The position numbers and the translations under genes were made by a program. The notes under the pieces were generated by a model. It was not told the origin of the DNA. It searched no databases and was given only the letters and a program-made list of their open reading frames with translations. Below are positions 1-9,138 of a stretch of DNA of 64,000 nucleotides, in pieces. The first letter of the stretch is position 1, and each line of letters starts with the position of its first letter. The stretch is from Thauera sp. (GTDB lineage Bacteria; Pseudomonadota; Gammaproteobacteria; Burkholderiales; Rhodocyclaceae): contig JACKMB010000001.1 in assembly GCA_024235615.1 (NCBI GenBank), positions 1,237,326-1,301,325 on the forward strand, given 5' to 3'.

Positions 1-2
1 CC

Positions 3-578
3 GACCGCGCGGTGATGCAGATGGCCGGCCTCGACGACGAGGCCGACATGTTCGCCCCGGTGCTGGTGAGCTCGCGCCGGCGCGCGGTGTGGCTGGGCAT
101 CAACCTGCTCACCGCCTTCCTCGCCGCGTGGGTGATCGGCCAGTTCCAGGGCACGCTCGAGCAGATCGTCGCGCTCGCGGTGCTGATGCCCATCGTCGCC
201 AGCATGGGCGGCATCGCCGGCAGCCAGACGCTGACCCTGGTCATCCGCGGCCTCGCACTCAAGCAGGTGCAGAAGGGCAACATCCGCATCCTGCTCAACC
301 GCGAGGTCGGCGTGTCGATCATCAACGGCCTGCTGTGGGCGCTGGTGGTGGCGGCGCTCGCCGTGGCGTGGTTCGGCGACTGGGGCATCGGCGGCGTGAT
401 CGCCGCCGCGATCCTGCTCAACCTGCTGTGCGCCGCGCTCGCCGGGCTGGCGATCCCGCTCATCCTCGAACGCATGGGCATCGACCCCGCGCTCGCCGGC
501 AGCGTCATTCTCACCACGGTCACCGACGTGGTCGGCTTCTTCGCCTTCCTCGGGCTGGCCACCGTCCTCCTGCTTTAG
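3..578 (+). CDS. mgtE: MgtE-type magnesium transporter, C-terminal part (partial at left edge)
   Basis: The gene enters the window already in frame at base 3, so the start and the cytosolic N and CBS domains lie outside. The 191 visible residues are the membrane half of an MgtE divalent-cation channel, which takes up Mg2+ across the inner membrane. A short acidic linker is followed by several hydrophobic segments. The motif [18 protein letters not shown] near residue 68 is typical of the pore region, and [16 protein letters not shown] near the end is the usual last helix with its conserved TD pair. It ends with TAG and is followed after 79 bases by ppk2. No regulatory site is visible because the 5' end is missing. 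Confidence 0.9.
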   Translation, partial: DRAVMQMAGLDDEADMFAPVLVSSRRRAVWLGINLLTAFLAAWVIGQFQGTLEQIVALAVLMPIVASMGGIAGSQTLTLVIRGLALKQVQKGNIRILLNREVGVSIINGLLWALVVAALAVAWFGDWGIGGVIAAAILLNLLCAALAGLAIPLILERMGIDPALAGSVILTTVTDVVGFFAFLGLATVLLL

Positions 579-657
579 GGGCGGCCCCGACCCCCTTCTG
601 CACACAAGGTCTCCGCCTCTTCCCTACCCCCCCGCAACCTTCCCCAGGGAGCACACC

Positions 658-1548
658 ATGAGCAAGCACAAACCGATCGACATCGCCGAGTTCCGCGTCC
701 GGGGCGGCAGGAAGATCGACCTCGCCGACTGGCCGACCAGGGTCCATGCCCTGTACGACTCGAAGAGCGACTACCAGGAACGCCTGGACGCGGGCACCGC
801 TCGCATGGCCGAGTTGCAGGAGATGCTCTACGCCCACGACCGCTACTCGCTGCTGGTGATCTTCCAGGCCATGGACGCGGCCGGCAAGGACGGCGCCATC
901 CGCCACGTCATGTCGGGCATCAACCCGCAGGGCTGCCAGGTGTTCAGCTTCAAGCACCCGAGCGCCACCGAGCTCGACCACGACTTCATGTGGCGCACCC
1001 ACTGCGCGCTGCCCGAGCGCGGCCGCATCGGCATCTTCAACCGCTCGTACTACGAGGAGGTGCTCATCGTGCGCGTGCTCCCCGAGATCCTGCGCGGCCA
1101 GAAGCTGCCCGACGAGACCCTCGCCGCGCGCGACTTCTGGGGCGACCGCTTCCAGTCCATCGTCGACGCCGAAGCCCACCTGCACCGCAACGGCACCCGC
1201 ATCGTCAAGATCTTCCTGCACCTGTCCAAGGACGAGCAACGCGACCGCCTGATCGCGCGCATCGACGAGGAGGACAAGAACTGGAAGTTCGACGAGGGCG
1301 ACATCGAGCAGCGCAAGCACTGGGACAAGTACATGGCCGCCTACGCCGACTGCCTGCGCGCCACCAGCACGCCCGACTGCCCGTGGTACGTGGTGCCCGC
1401 CGACGACAAGAAGAACGCCCGCCTGATCGTGTCGCAGATCCTGGTCGACACCCTCGCCGGGCTCGACCTGCACTACCCCGAGACCACCGCCGCGCGCCGC
1501 GAGAAGCTGCTCGAGATCCGCCGTCAGCTCGAGTCCGGCGAGGTCTGA
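658..1548 (+). CDS. ppk2: Polyphosphate kinase 2 family protein
   Basis: A 296-residue, single-domain PPK2, which transfers phosphate between inorganic polyphosphate and nucleoside di- or monophosphates in the cytosol. The Walker A-like loop is [14 protein letters not shown] (residues 69-82, GK at 76-77). The second conserved block [17 protein letters not shown] starts at residue 97, and [12 protein letters not shown] at 125-136 is the third. The ATG follows the purine-rich CAGGGAGCACACC. The length fits a one-domain PPK2. Which nucleotide it prefers (class I, II or III) cannot be told from motifs alone. The gene is monocistronic and is followed by a repeat block. Confidence 0.93.
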   Translation: MSKHKPIDIAEFRVRGGRKIDLADWPTRVHALYDSKSDYQERLDAGTARMAELQEMLYAHDRYSLLVIFQAMDAAGKDGAIRHVMSGINPQGCQVFSFKHPSATELDHDFMWRTHCALPERGRIGIFNRSYYEEVLIVRVLPEILRGQKLPDETLAARDFWGDRFQSIVDAEAHLHRNGTRIVKIFLHLSKDEQRDRLIARIDEEDKNWKFDEGDIEQRKHWDKYMAAYADCLRATSTPDCPWYVVPADDKKNARLIVSQILVDTLAGLDLHYPETTAARREKLLEIRRQLESGEV

Positions 1549-1554
1549 CCCGCC

Positions 1555-1880
1555 CCGTTCGCGGCTGCCGCCGCTCCTACATGGGCCCGGGGCCCCGGTG
1601 GTTTCTGTAGGAGCGCCGGCAGGCGCGATAGCCGCGGCGATCACCCGCGACCCCGTCACCCTCCACGCAGCCCCATTCGCGGCTGCCGCCGCTCCTACAT
1701 GGCGCCGTGCCACCAGCCCGCGACCGTTCATGTAGGAGCGCCGGCAGGCGCGATAGCCGCGGCGATCACCCGCGACCCCGTCACCCGCCGCACCGCCCCA
1801 TTCGCGGCTGCCGCCGCTCCTGCATGGCGCCAAGCCACCAGCCCGCGACGGTTCATGTAGGAGCGCCGGCAGGCGCGATT
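1555..1880. repeat. REP-like hairpin array, 125-bp period, three copies
   Basis: This is the first of many REP-like blocks. Two hairpin classes alternate. Type A reads head TGTAGGA, stem GCGCC, loop GGCA, stem GGCGC, tail GA(A). Type B has the same head, loop and tail but stem GCGGC/GCCGC. Here type A lies on the plus strand at 1606, 1731 and 1856, exactly 125 bases apart. Type B lies on the minus strand between them. The spacer GATAGCCGCGGCGATCACCC is shared by the first two copies. No gene is seen in this gap. Confidence 0.93.
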
Positions 1881-1924
1881 GCCGAGCCGGGGACGGCATG
1901 CGCGTCGCTTCCCGTAAGCCGTCC

Positions 1925-2674
1925 TCAGCCCTGCACGGTCTCGCCGATCTGCGTGCAGTATTGCTGCAGGTCCTCGGGAACATCACCCGGACACCGACCA
2001 CAGGCGCGGTTGCCCGGCACCGCGTAGTCGATGAACTTCGGATACGCCAGCCCGAGCTCCGCCATCAGCTTCTCGAAGGCCTCCAGGCTCTGCTCGCCAC
2101 CCAGGCGCGGATTGCGCGCCTTCTCCTGGGAGATCGAGGATACCCGGCGCGCCTTGTAGTCGTGGCCGGGATACACCAGGGTGTCGTCGGGCAGCGCAAA
2201 GAGCTTCCCGCGCACGCTGTGGTAGAGCGCACGCGCGTCGCCATTCTGGAAATCGGTGCGGCCGCAGCCCTCGATCAGCAGCGCATCGCCGGTGAACACG
2301 CGCTCGCCCACCCGGTAGGCGTGGTGGCCGTCGGTGTGGCCGGGAGTGAAGATCGGCTCGATGCGCAGCCCGCCCACCTGCAGCGGCACCCCCTCCTCCA
2401 CGCCGAGGTCGGCGCAGGCGAGCGCGTCGATCGCCGGGTGTGCGACCTTGCTGCCCGTCTCCTCGCGCAGCTTGCGCGCGGCGGTGATGTGGTCGGCGTG
2501 GATGTGGGTGTCGAGCGTGAAGGCCAGCTTCAGCCCCAGCCGCTGCAGTTCCTCCAGGTCGCGCTGCCAGGCCGGCAGCACCGGGTCGATCAGCACTGCC
2601 AGCCCGCTGTCCTCGCAGCCGAGCAGATAGGTGTAGGTGCTCGAGACGGGCTCGAAGAGCTGGCGAAAGATCAT
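1925..2674 (-). CDS. Persulfide dioxygenase-like MBL-fold hydrolase (ETHE1 type)
   Basis: A 249-residue metallo-beta-lactamase fold protein. The metal motif THIHADH is at residues 56-62, followed by GHTDGHH at 112-118 (H113), GDALLIEGCGRTDFQ at 129-143 (D130) and YPGHDYKA (H171). The GCGRTDFQ signature and the single-iron ligand pattern (H57, H113, D130) are those of ETHE1-like persulfide dioxygenases, which oxidise glutathione persulfide to sulfite, rather than glyoxalase II. The C-terminal tail CGRCPGDVPEDLQQYC carries extra cysteines. The GTCCTCCTGTCGG region upstream reads GGAGGAC on the coding strand, a good ribosome site. It is separated from the next minus-strand gene by 176 bases, so it is probably its own unit. 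Confidence 0.85.
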   Translation of the reverse strand: MIFRQLFEPVSSTYTYLLGCEDSGLAVLIDPVLPAWQRDLEELQRLGLKLAFTLDTHIHADHITAARKLREETGSKVAHPAIDALACADLGVEEGVPLQVGGLRIEPIFTPGHTDGHHAYRVGERVFTGDALLIEGCGRTDFQNGDARALYHSVRGKLFALPDDTLVYPGHDYKARRVSSISQEKARNPRLGGEQSLEAFEKLMAELGLAYPKFIDYAVPGNRACGRCPGDVPEDLQQYCTQIGETVQG

Positions 2675-2850
2675 GTGGTCCTCCTGTCGGGCTGGCGAGC
2701 GCCCAAGCCTATCCGCATGCGGCGGCCGATGCCAGGGTCTTGGGGCGGACGTGCGGCCCGGATGGCGGGCACGGCCCCGGCACGCGGCACGCCGGGCTCG
2801 ACGCTGGCCGCCGCTCGTCCGTGACTGCTGCGGGGGCCTGCCTCACGCGC

Positions 2851-3867
2851 TCACCCCTCGCGCTCGCGCACGGCGCTGAAGCCGGCCTCGTTCCGGCGCG
2901 CCGCCTCACCCGACACCCAGCTCAACAGCGGGCCATCCGGGTTGTGCTGCTGGCTCTCGGCGCAGGCCTCCAGGCACAGCGCGCACTGCGTGCAGGTGAA
3001 CATGTGGCGCTTGATGCTGCGCGGCTTGAGCCGCATCGGACACACCGCGTTGCAGGCCGACTCGCGCTCGGGCAGGCAGGTGCTGCAGGCGCCCGCCCGC
3101 GCGCGGTCGAAGCCCACCACCAGCGCATCGCGGTTCTTCATCCAGACCAAGCTCTGGAACACGCCCACCGAGCACATGTAGCGGCAGAACAGATGGCGGG
3201 CGAAGAGGAAGTCCACGCTCAGCGCGGCGGTGACGATGGCGAGGAAGACGGTCTGGTTGCGCGTGAAGCTCAGGCCGGCGAGGTTGGCGTAGATCTCCGC
3301 CGGCGGCAGCACGTAGGTCAGCAGCACCACCGCCCACGAGAACGCCAGCCCCAAGCCGACCGGCGCCACCAGCAACCACCAGCGCGGATCCCGCCGCAGG
3401 CGGGAGCCATCCGCCCGCACCGCGGGCAGCGGCGCCCTCTCCCACAGCGTCGGCTTGCCGCTGGCACGGACGAACAGCGCGTTGAGCCCCTCGACGATGG
3501 AGAAATGCGGGCACAGCCAGCCACAGAACAGCCTCCCCCATTTCCACGAGATCCACAGCACCACCGCGGCCAGCCCGAACACCGGCAGGAACAGGCGCAG
3601 CAACAGGTTCGTCCCGGCCTCGACGTTGCTCGCACGCTTGGCGAGGAAGTCGTCCAGCCCCAGCCGCCACTCGAAGCCGAGCAGCCAGGCGTGGTCGGCG
3701 TCGAGATCGAAGCGGAACAGGTCGAACACCGGCGCGAGGATGAACAGCAGGTAGAAGCCGCCCTGGAACAGGCGGCGGCGCCATTGCAGCCGCCGCGCGG
3801 CGGGCAGCGCCGCGGGCGCGATCGGGATGACGCGGGGGGAAGGGGCGGAGGGCGGTTTCGGGCTCAT
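2851..3867 (-). CDS. Polytopic membrane protein with two 4Fe-4S clusters (NapH/CcoG/YccM-like)
   Basis: A 338-residue inner-membrane electron-transfer protein. I chose the ATG at 3867 (MSPKPPSAPS) because upstream codons look non-coding. Hydrophobic helices lie near residues 33-50, 88-108, 165-188 and 205-225. CGWLCP (115-120) and CRYMC (228-232) are the paired cysteine motifs of the NapH/CcoG family. Two ferredoxin motifs follow: C261, C264, C272, C276 and C292, C295, C298, C302, the second in the canonical CxxCxxCxxxC form. Family members pass electrons from the quinone pool or help assemble metal centres. The substrate of this one is unknown, and the neighbours give no clear partner. Confidence 0.82.
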   Translation of the reverse strand: MSPKPPSAPSPRVIPIAPAALPAARRLQWRRRLFQGGFYLLFILAPVFDLFRFDLDADHAWLLGFEWRLGLDDFLAKRASNVEAGTNLLLRLFLPVFGLAAVVLWISWKWGRLFCGWLCPHFSIVEGLNALFVRASGKPTLWERAPLPAVRADGSRLRRDPRWWLLVAPVGLGLAFSWAVVLLTYVLPPAEIYANLAGLSFTRNQTVFLAIVTAALSVDFLFARHLFCRYMCSVGVFQSLVWMKNRDALVVGFDRARAGACSTCLPERESACNAVCPMRLKPRSIKRHMFTCTQCALCLEACAESQQHNPDGPLLSWVSGEAARRNEAGFSAVREREG

Positions 3868-4129
3868 CGAGCGGATTCGCGTGTGTGCGGCAAGCACCGG
3901 CGCACGCCGGCGGACCTGGAAATGCAAACACGATTCGTGCCAGTTCCACTGCGCACGCTCGAGGCCGGCGATTCGGCGCGAAAGATGGCAGCGGGAGGCG
4001 CACGCGCTGCCATTTCCTCTGCCAGCCACGCCAGCGCACACCGCCCGATCTGCCAGGCCGGCAGATCGAAATCGCCGCATGTGCGCCTTGCGACCCTCCC
4101 CACACGAAGCCCGTGCGTTGCCGGACCCC

Positions 4130-4153
4130 TGCAGGAGCGCCGCAAGGCGCGAA
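4130..4153 (+). repeat. Single REP-like hairpin, GCAA-loop variant
   Basis: A lone copy with head TGCAGGA, stem GCGCC, loop GCAA and stem GGCGC. The loop is a GNRA tetraloop in place of the usual GGCA. It lies in the 300-base gap between the Fe-S protein and the lipoprotein gene. Nothing else is recognised in that gap. Confidence 0.8.
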
Positions 4154-4167
4154 CCGGCGCAGGGGGC

Positions 4168-4839
4168 TCAGCGAACCGCAGCGGCCTCGCGCACGGTCCA
4201 GTCGACCACCGCGGCCGACAGCCGGTCGGCGGCGGTACCGAAGGCCTGGACGACGGCCGGCACGGCCGGATCCTCGGTCGGCTGGCGCTGCTCGAAGGTC
4301 CGGCTGGCGACGATGCGGCGGCTGGCGGTGTGCACCAGGCGGGCGTCGAGGCGCAGCACCGCCTCGGGACGGCCGCCGCGGTATTCGCTCTGGAAGGCGC
4401 GCAGGTCGCTGTCGAGCTCGAAATCCGCATGCAGCTGGCGCTCGTCGCTGCTCAGCGCACCCACCCGGCCGTCGGCGCGGAAGGCCTCGAGCACGCGGTC
4501 GCGCACCAGCACGGGCGCCGGATCGCTCCAGCCCGCACCCTGATACACGCTCACCCGGTTGTCCTCGGGCATCACCACGATGCGCTGCCCGGCCAGATGG
4601 ACGCCGGCGGCCGGACGCACCACGCGCAGGGACCACGCCTGCGCGCCCGCGGCCGCCGGCACCGCGGTGGCGGACGCGTCCCCCGTCACCGGCAGCACAT
4701 ACACATCCAGCGGCTCGGCCTCGGGCAGCACGCTGCATGCGGGCAGCAGCACAGCCGCGCACAGCACCGCCGCCGCGGCCACCCGCAGCGGGCGCGAGGC
4801 GCCGGCGTCGCGGCGCGAAGGGAAGGACGACGATCTCAC
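4168..4839 (-). CDS. ABC-type transport auxiliary lipoprotein (PqiC/DUF330-like)
   Basis: A 223-residue predicted lipoprotein. The signal peptide ends in the lipobox LPAC with C35 as the lipidated residue. The rest matches the auxiliary component found at the end of MCE transport operons: a DVYVLP start, then SLRVVRPAAG, QRIVVMPEDN and VSVYQGAGWSDPAPVLVRD. Such proteins sit on the periplasmic face of the outer membrane and help MCE proteins move lipids. The start overlaps the mlaD-like stop by four bases (ATGA), so the two genes are co-translated. Confidence 0.85.
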   Translation of the reverse strand: MRSSSFPSRRDAGASRPLRVAAAAVLCAAVLLPACSVLPEAEPLDVYVLPVTGDASATAVPAAAGAQAWSLRVVRPAAGVHLAGQRIVVMPEDNRVSVYQGAGWSDPAPVLVRDRVLEAFRADGRVGALSSDERQLHADFELDSDLRAFQSEYRGGRPEAVLRLDARLVHTASRRIVASRTFEQRQPTEDPAVPAVVQAFGTAADRLSAAVVDWTVREAAAVR

Positions 4840-5786
4840 GGGGTGAACTCCTTGGTCGGTTCAAGGCCGAGCAGGTAGTCGGCGGGGCGGCTCTCGAGCT
4901 GGCGGGTGATGGTGCGCAGCGAGGCCAGCGTGCTGCGCAGCTCGGCCACCGCAGGCCCGATCTCGGCGAGGCCGCGCATGCCGCCGTCGAGCGGTGCGCG
5001 GTTGTCGGCGATCAGGCGGTCGACCGTGCCCATCGCGCGCTCGAAGGCCTTCATGGCTTCGCGCGCGCTGTCCAGGGTCTGCGTGCCCTGCACCGCCACC
5101 AGCTTGTTGGCCGAGCCGAGCACCCGGCTGGCCTCGGCGAGCGCCGTGCTGGCGTCGCGGCTGGCCTGGGTGACCTGGCGCAGCGCGGCGTTGAGGTCCT
5201 CGCGCTGCGCGGCGAGCGCGCCGGTGGCCTGCTCCAGGTTGCCGAGCGTGCGCCCGATCGAGGCCACGTTGTCGGCGGAAAACAGCTCGCGCGCCTGCAC
5301 CAGCAGGTCGTTGACGTTGGTGATCGCATCCTCGCCGTCGGCGAGCAGGCGGCTCAGCGGCGAGGGCGCGGCGACGATGCGCGCCACCTCGTCGCCCTCG
5401 GAGACCAGATGCCTGCTCGCCGGATCGTCACCGCTGGTGAGCCGGATCATGGTCAGCCCGGTGATCCCCGCCGGCACCAGGCGGGCGCGGGTGTCGGTGC
5501 GCACCGGCGCCGCGGCGTCGACGCGCACGCGCGCGATCACCCGGCGCGCGTCCTCGGGATCGAGGCGCAGGCTGTCGACCTCGCCGATCTTGATGCCGTT
5601 GAACTCCACCGTGCCGCCCTTGGACAGGCCGGAGACCGCCTCCTGGAAGACGATGTCGTAGATCTCGAACTGGCGGTCGGCGTCGCTCTTGCCCAGCCAG
5701 AGCGTGAAGAGCAAGGCGGCACCGACGACGAGGACGGTGAAGAGGCCGATCAGCACGTGATGGGCGCGGGTTTCCATGTCAGTCAT
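4836..5786 (-). CDS. MCE-domain (MlaD-like) periplasmic lipid-binding protein
   Basis: 316 residues: one N-terminal transmembrane anchor (HVLIGLFTVLVVGAALLFTL) followed by a single MCE domain, about residues 40-118, with VSGLSKGGTVEFNGIKIGEV and VPAGITGLTMIRL. A long helical, coiled-coil-prone tail rich in Ala, Leu, Gln and Arg follows. MCE proteins form hexameric channels that carry lipids between the inner and outer membranes. Two starts are possible, ATG at 5786 (MTDMETRA) or 5777 (METRA). Both overlap the upstream ATPase gene. The tail is longer than in E. coli MlaD and more like PqiB- or TtgD-type proteins. Confidence 0.88.
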   Translation of the reverse strand: MTDMETRAHHVLIGLFTVLVVGAALLFTLWLGKSDADRQFEIYDIVFQEAVSGLSKGGTVEFNGIKIGEVDSLRLDPEDARRVIARVRVDAAAPVRTDTRARLVPAGITGLTMIRLTSGDDPASRHLVSEGDEVARIVAAPSPLSRLLADGEDAITNVNDLLVQARELFSADNVASIGRTLGNLEQATGALAAQREDLNAALRQVTQASRDASTALAEASRVLGSANKLVAVQGTQTLDSAREAMKAFERAMGTVDRLIADNRAPLDGGMRGLAEIGPAVAELRSTLASLRTITRQLESRPADYLLGLEPTKEFTP

Positions 5787-6630
5787 TCTCCGTTGCTGCG
5801 GGCACGGCCTGCGCGGCGGCCACCGCGGTGGCGGCGGCGCGGCCGCGCGGGCCGTGGAAGTATTCGCGGATCCAGGCGTCGTCGGTGGCGGCGACTTCGT
5901 CCAGGCCGGCGTTGACCAGCACCTTCTTCTGCGCCAGCACGGCGACGCGGTCGGTGATGGTGTAGATGGTGTCGAGGTCGTGGGTGACGATGAACACCGT
6001 GAGCCCGAGCGCGTCGCGCAGGGTCAGGATGAGCTGGTCGAAGGCCGCGGCGCCGATCGGGTCGAGGCCGGCGGTGGGCTCGTCGAGGAAGAGGATGTCG
6101 GGGTCGAGCGCGAGCGCGCGCGCCAGCGCCGCGCGCTTGACCATGCCGCCCGACAGGTCCGACGGAAACTTGTCGCCGGCGATCGCCGGCAGCCCGGCGA
6201 GCGCGATCTTGAGCGCCGCCAGCTCCGCCGCCTCGCGGCGCGACATCCCGGCATGCTCGATCAGCGGCAGCGCCACGTTCTCGGCCACGGTCAGCGACGA
6301 GAACAGCGCGCCCTTCTGGAACAGCACGCCGAAGCGGCGCTCCACCTCCTTGCGGCGCGCGTCGGGCAGGCTCAGCAGGTCCTCGCCGAAGACGAGCACC
6401 CGCCCCTCGCGCGGCCGGTTGAGGCCGACGATGGTGCGCAGCAGCACCGACTTTCCGGTGCCCGAGCCGCCCACCACGCTGAGGATCTCGCCGCGGCGCA
6501 CGTCGAGGTCGAGCTGGTCGTGCACGACCTGGCTGCCGAACTGGTTGCGCACGCCGCGCACCTCGATGACGTTCCCCGCCGGATCGGATGCGGTGCTCAC
6601 CAGCCCCCCTGTCACCAGCCCCCCCGTCAC
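5779..6630 (-). CDS. ABC transporter ATPase, MlaF-like
   Basis: A 283-residue ATPase driving the MCE lipid transporter. Walker A is GGSGTGKS (54-61), the signature LSGGM is at 159-163, Walker B is ILFLDEP (179-185) and the H-loop histidine is H217. MlaF proteins keep the pattern LSGGMVKRAALARAL seen here. The N-terminus is odd: MTGG-LVTGG-LVS is a short tandem repeat, mirrored in the DNA as three copies of CACCAGCCC next to the stop of the permease gene, so the true start may be a few codons in. It overlaps the upstream permease gene by four bases. Confidence 0.92.
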   Translation of the reverse strand: MTGGLVTGGLVSTASDPAGNVIEVRGVRNQFGSQVVHDQLDLDVRRGEILSVVGGSGTGKSVLLRTIVGLNRPREGRVLVFGEDLLSLPDARRKEVERRFGVLFQKGALFSSLTVAENVALPLIEHAGMSRREAAELAALKIALAGLPAIAGDKFPSDLSGGMVKRAALARALALDPDILFLDEPTAGLDPIGAAAFDQLILTLRDALGLTVFIVTHDLDTIYTITDRVAVLAQKKVLVNAGLDEVAATDDAWIREYFHGPRGRAAATAVAAAQAVPAATEND

Positions 6631-7784
6631 CAGCCCATCTCCATGCAGAACAGCGCGGCGACCGCATCCACCACGATCACCACGAAGATCGACTGCACCA
6701 CCGCCGAGGTGGTGTGCTCGCCCACCGACTGCGCGCTGCCCTGCACGCGGAAGCCCTCCAGGCAGCCGATCACCGCGATCAGGAAGGCGAAGATCGGCGC
6801 CTTCGCCATGCCGACCCAGAAGTGGATCAGCCCCACGTTGTCCTCGATCCTCGACAGGAACAGCACCGGCGAGATGTCCAGCGTCAGCGCCGACACCAGC
6901 ATGCCGCCGACGATACCCGAGAGCATCGCGATGAAGGTCAGCATCGGCAGCGCAAGCATCAGCGCATAGACGCGCGGCAGCACCAGCAGCTCGACCGGAT
7001 CGAGGCCGAGCACACGGATCGCGTCGATCTCCTCGTTGGCACGCATCGAGCCGATCTGCGCGGTGAAGGAGCTCGCCGTGCGGCCGGCGACGATGATCGC
7101 CGTGAGCAGCACGCCGAACTCGCGCAGGAAGGAGTAGGTCACCAGGTCGACCGTGAAGATGCTGGCGCCGAAGTTCGCCAGCACCGTCGCGCCGAGGAAG
7201 GCCACCACCGCCCCGATCAGGAAGGTCAGCAGCGCGATGATCGGCACCGCATCCAGGCCGGTGCGCTCGAGGTTGGCGACCAGCGCGGTCATGCGCCAGC
7301 GCCGCGGCTGCACGCTCACGCGCAGCGCGCTCTCGAGGATCAGGCCGACGAAGCCGGTGAGGCCGGTGACGTGGCGCCAGAACACGCCCATGGTGTGGCC
7401 GATGTGCGCGAGCACGTCGCCGATCGCGCTGCCCTCGGGCTCCGCGGGCTTGTCCTCGCGGCCCTCGATCGCCTCGGCCACCGCCTTCAGCAGCGCGCGC
7501 CGCTCGCGGCTCAGCCCGCCGTCCCCGGCCAGCAGCGCCGCGACGCGTTCGCCGCCGAGCAGGCCGTGCAGCAGGCGGGCACCGGCCGTGTCGAGGGTGC
7601 CGAGCTCGCCCGCCTCGACCCGCGTTGCGGCTTCGAGCCGGCCGCGCAGGGCTTCGGCCTGGCGGCGCAGCGCCGCGTGGTGGGCCAGCGTCCAGTCGCC
7701 GCGCAGGCGCAGAACCGCGCCTGCACCCTCGCCGTCGATGGTGGCCTCGCCCGGGCGGGGCTCACGCAGCAGCGCCTCGCTCAT
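6627..7784 (-). CDS. STAS-MlaE fusion permease of the MCE transporter
   Basis: A 385-residue inner-membrane permease. I set the start at ATG 7784 because it overlaps the tetR stop as ATGA. Residues 1 to about 95 resemble an MlaB-like STAS domain (GAVLRLRGDWTLAHHAALRR, then LGTLDTAGARLL). The rest is a MlaE permease, with the conserved TAIIVAGRTASSFTAQIGSM, RANEEIDAIRVLGLDPVELL and RVYALMLALPMLTF blocks and six or so hydrophobic segments. In E. coli MlaB and MlaE are separate proteins; fused STAS-permease versions are common elsewhere. It forms one operon with the three genes downstream. Confidence 0.9.
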   Translation of the reverse strand: MSEALLREPRPGEATIDGEGAGAVLRLRGDWTLAHHAALRRQAEALRGRLEAATRVEAGELGTLDTAGARLLHGLLGGERVAALLAGDGGLSRERRALLKAVAEAIEGREDKPAEPEGSAIGDVLAHIGHTMGVFWRHVTGLTGFVGLILESALRVSVQPRRWRMTALVANLERTGLDAVPIIALLTFLIGAVVAFLGATVLANFGASIFTVDLVTYSFLREFGVLLTAIIVAGRTASSFTAQIGSMRANEEIDAIRVLGLDPVELLVLPRVYALMLALPMLTFIAMLSGIVGGMLVSALTLDISPVLFLSRIEDNVGLIHFWVGMAKAPIFAFLIAVIGCLEGFRVQGSAQSVGEHTTSAVVQSIFVVIVVDAVAALFCMEMGW

Positions 7785-8476
7785 CGTGTGCCCTCGCCGG
7801 CCTCGTCCCCTTCGGCATCGGCCCGGCCGCGCGCGAAGCGAGCGAACAGACCGTCCCCGAACTCGCGCTGCAGGCGCGCGAGGTCGATCTCGCCGCCGCT
7901 CATGCGCGCCAGCACCGGCGCCGCCGCGACGGCGTAGGAGATCGCGCCGAACACGAAGGCCTGCAGCGCCAGCGCGCTGCGCATGTGGAAGAGCCCGGCG
8001 TCGATCGCCTCCTGCCACACCGGCAGGAAGACCGCATGCACCGGCTCGACCACGCGCGCGACGAGCTCGTCGAGGCGCTCGCCCGGATCGGTCATCTGCC
8101 GCATCACGAAGCGCATCGCCTGCGGCTGACGCGCGGCATGCACGAACATCGCCTCCACCGCCGCCACGACGCGGCGCTCGATCGGCCCCGCGGCGGGCGC
8201 CAGCATGTCGAGCGCGGCCAGGTCGGCACGCACCTGCGCCTCGAGACGCTCGACCACCGCGGCCCACAGCTCGGCCTTGGAGCCGAAGTAGTGCGCCACC
8301 ATCGACACGTCGCAGCCCGCGTCCGCCGCGATCGCGCGTAGCCCCGCCGCCTCGAAGCCCTGCGCCCCGAAGGCGTCGAGCGCGGCGTCGAGCAGGCGCG
8401 CACGGTAGTTCGCGTCCGGACCGCGCGGGCGGCCACGGCCGCGCACGGTTCGGGCGTGTTCGGCAAGATCGGGCAT
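7781..8476 (-). CDS. TetR-family transcriptional regulator
   Basis: A 231-residue repressor-like protein. The N-terminal helix-turn-helix spans about residues 22-68, with LLDAALDAFGAQGFEAAGLR and AIAADAGCDVSMVAHYFGSK, followed by a helical ligand-binding domain. It is the first gene of the MCE operon (its stop overlaps the permease start), so it probably regulates this operon in response to a lipophilic ligand. Family knowledge supports the role. The operator and ligand are unknown; I saw no clear palindrome in the short upstream region before the repeat block. Confidence 0.88.
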   Translation of the reverse strand: MPDLAEHARTVRGRGRPRGPDANYRARLLDAALDAFGAQGFEAAGLRAIAADAGCDVSMVAHYFGSKAELWAAVVERLEAQVRADLAALDMLAPAAGPIERRVVAAVEAMFVHAARQPQAMRFVMRQMTDPGERLDELVARVVEPVHAVFLPVWQEAIDAGLFHMRSALALQAFVFGAISYAVAAAPVLARMSGGEIDLARLQREFGDGLFARFARGRADAEGDEAGEGTR

Positions 8477-8616
8477 GCTGGAGAGGGAGAAGGAAGCGAG
8501 ACGGGATATTACAACATGCGTTGAATTGCCTCCGGTCGAATCTCTCCAGCCCGAGCGCAGGCCGGCCCAGATCGGGCGGCGCTACCGGCGACGTGGCACC
8601 AGCCCGCCCGCCGCCT

Positions 8617-9004
8617 TCGCGCCTGCCGGCGCTCCTACACGAACCCCACCACGCCCCGACGCCCCCCCAACACGCCCCGACGCCCCCCACCATTCCCCGA
8701 CGCCCGCGGCCACACCCCGACGTCCCCCGCCACACCCCGCCACACACCGACGCCCCTAGCTACGCCCCGACACCCCCGACGTCCCCCACCGCACCTCGGC
8801 ACACCCCAGCACGCCCCGACGCCCCCACCGCGCCTCGGCGCACCCCACCACGCCCCGACGCCCCCGCCACGCCCCGGCGCCCCCGCCACGCCTCGGCGCC
8901 CCCGCCACGCCCCGGCGCCCCCGCCACGCCTCGGCGCCCCCGCCACGCCCCGGCGTCCCCGCCACGCCACGGCGCCATGTAGGAGCGCCGGCAGGCGCGA
9001 ATGC
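8617..9004. repeat. REP pair flanking a C-rich minisatellite
   Basis: A type A hairpin on the minus strand (about 8617-8640) and one on the plus strand (8982-9004) bracket some 340 bases of near-pure tandem repeat. The repeated words are CCACGCCCCGGCGCCCCCG and close relatives such as CACGCCCCGACGCCC, with a period of about 15-19 bases. It reads open in several frames but has no credible protein. This fills most of the gap between tetR and hlyD. Confidence 0.9.
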
Positions 9005-9016
9005 GGCGGTGCAGAT

Positions 9017-9060
9017 GAGCAAACGAACGACCTGACCCCAGCTCGAACGACCTGACCCCC
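9017..9060 (+). other. REP-adjacent boundary element, two degenerate copies
   Basis: GAGCAAACGAACGACCTGACCCC is followed at once by a second partial copy, CTCGAACGACCTGACCCC. This is a degenerate form of the AAATTCAAGACCTGACCCC element seen at seven other places. As at the others, a REP hairpin ends just to its left and a gene (hlyD) follows to its right. Confidence 0.7.
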
Positions 9061-9138
9061 GCTTGCAGCTTGACCCCCTATCCAACAAGCGTTGAAATAC
9101 CGCAAGGACATCACGGAGCTCCTCCCGAGGAGAATCTC

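Noticed and set aside
8640-8980. Collagen-like or Pro/Arg-rich protein gene in the C-rich minisatellite
   Set aside because: Frames are open on both strands only because of the repeat; there is no start signal and no flanking coding sequence.
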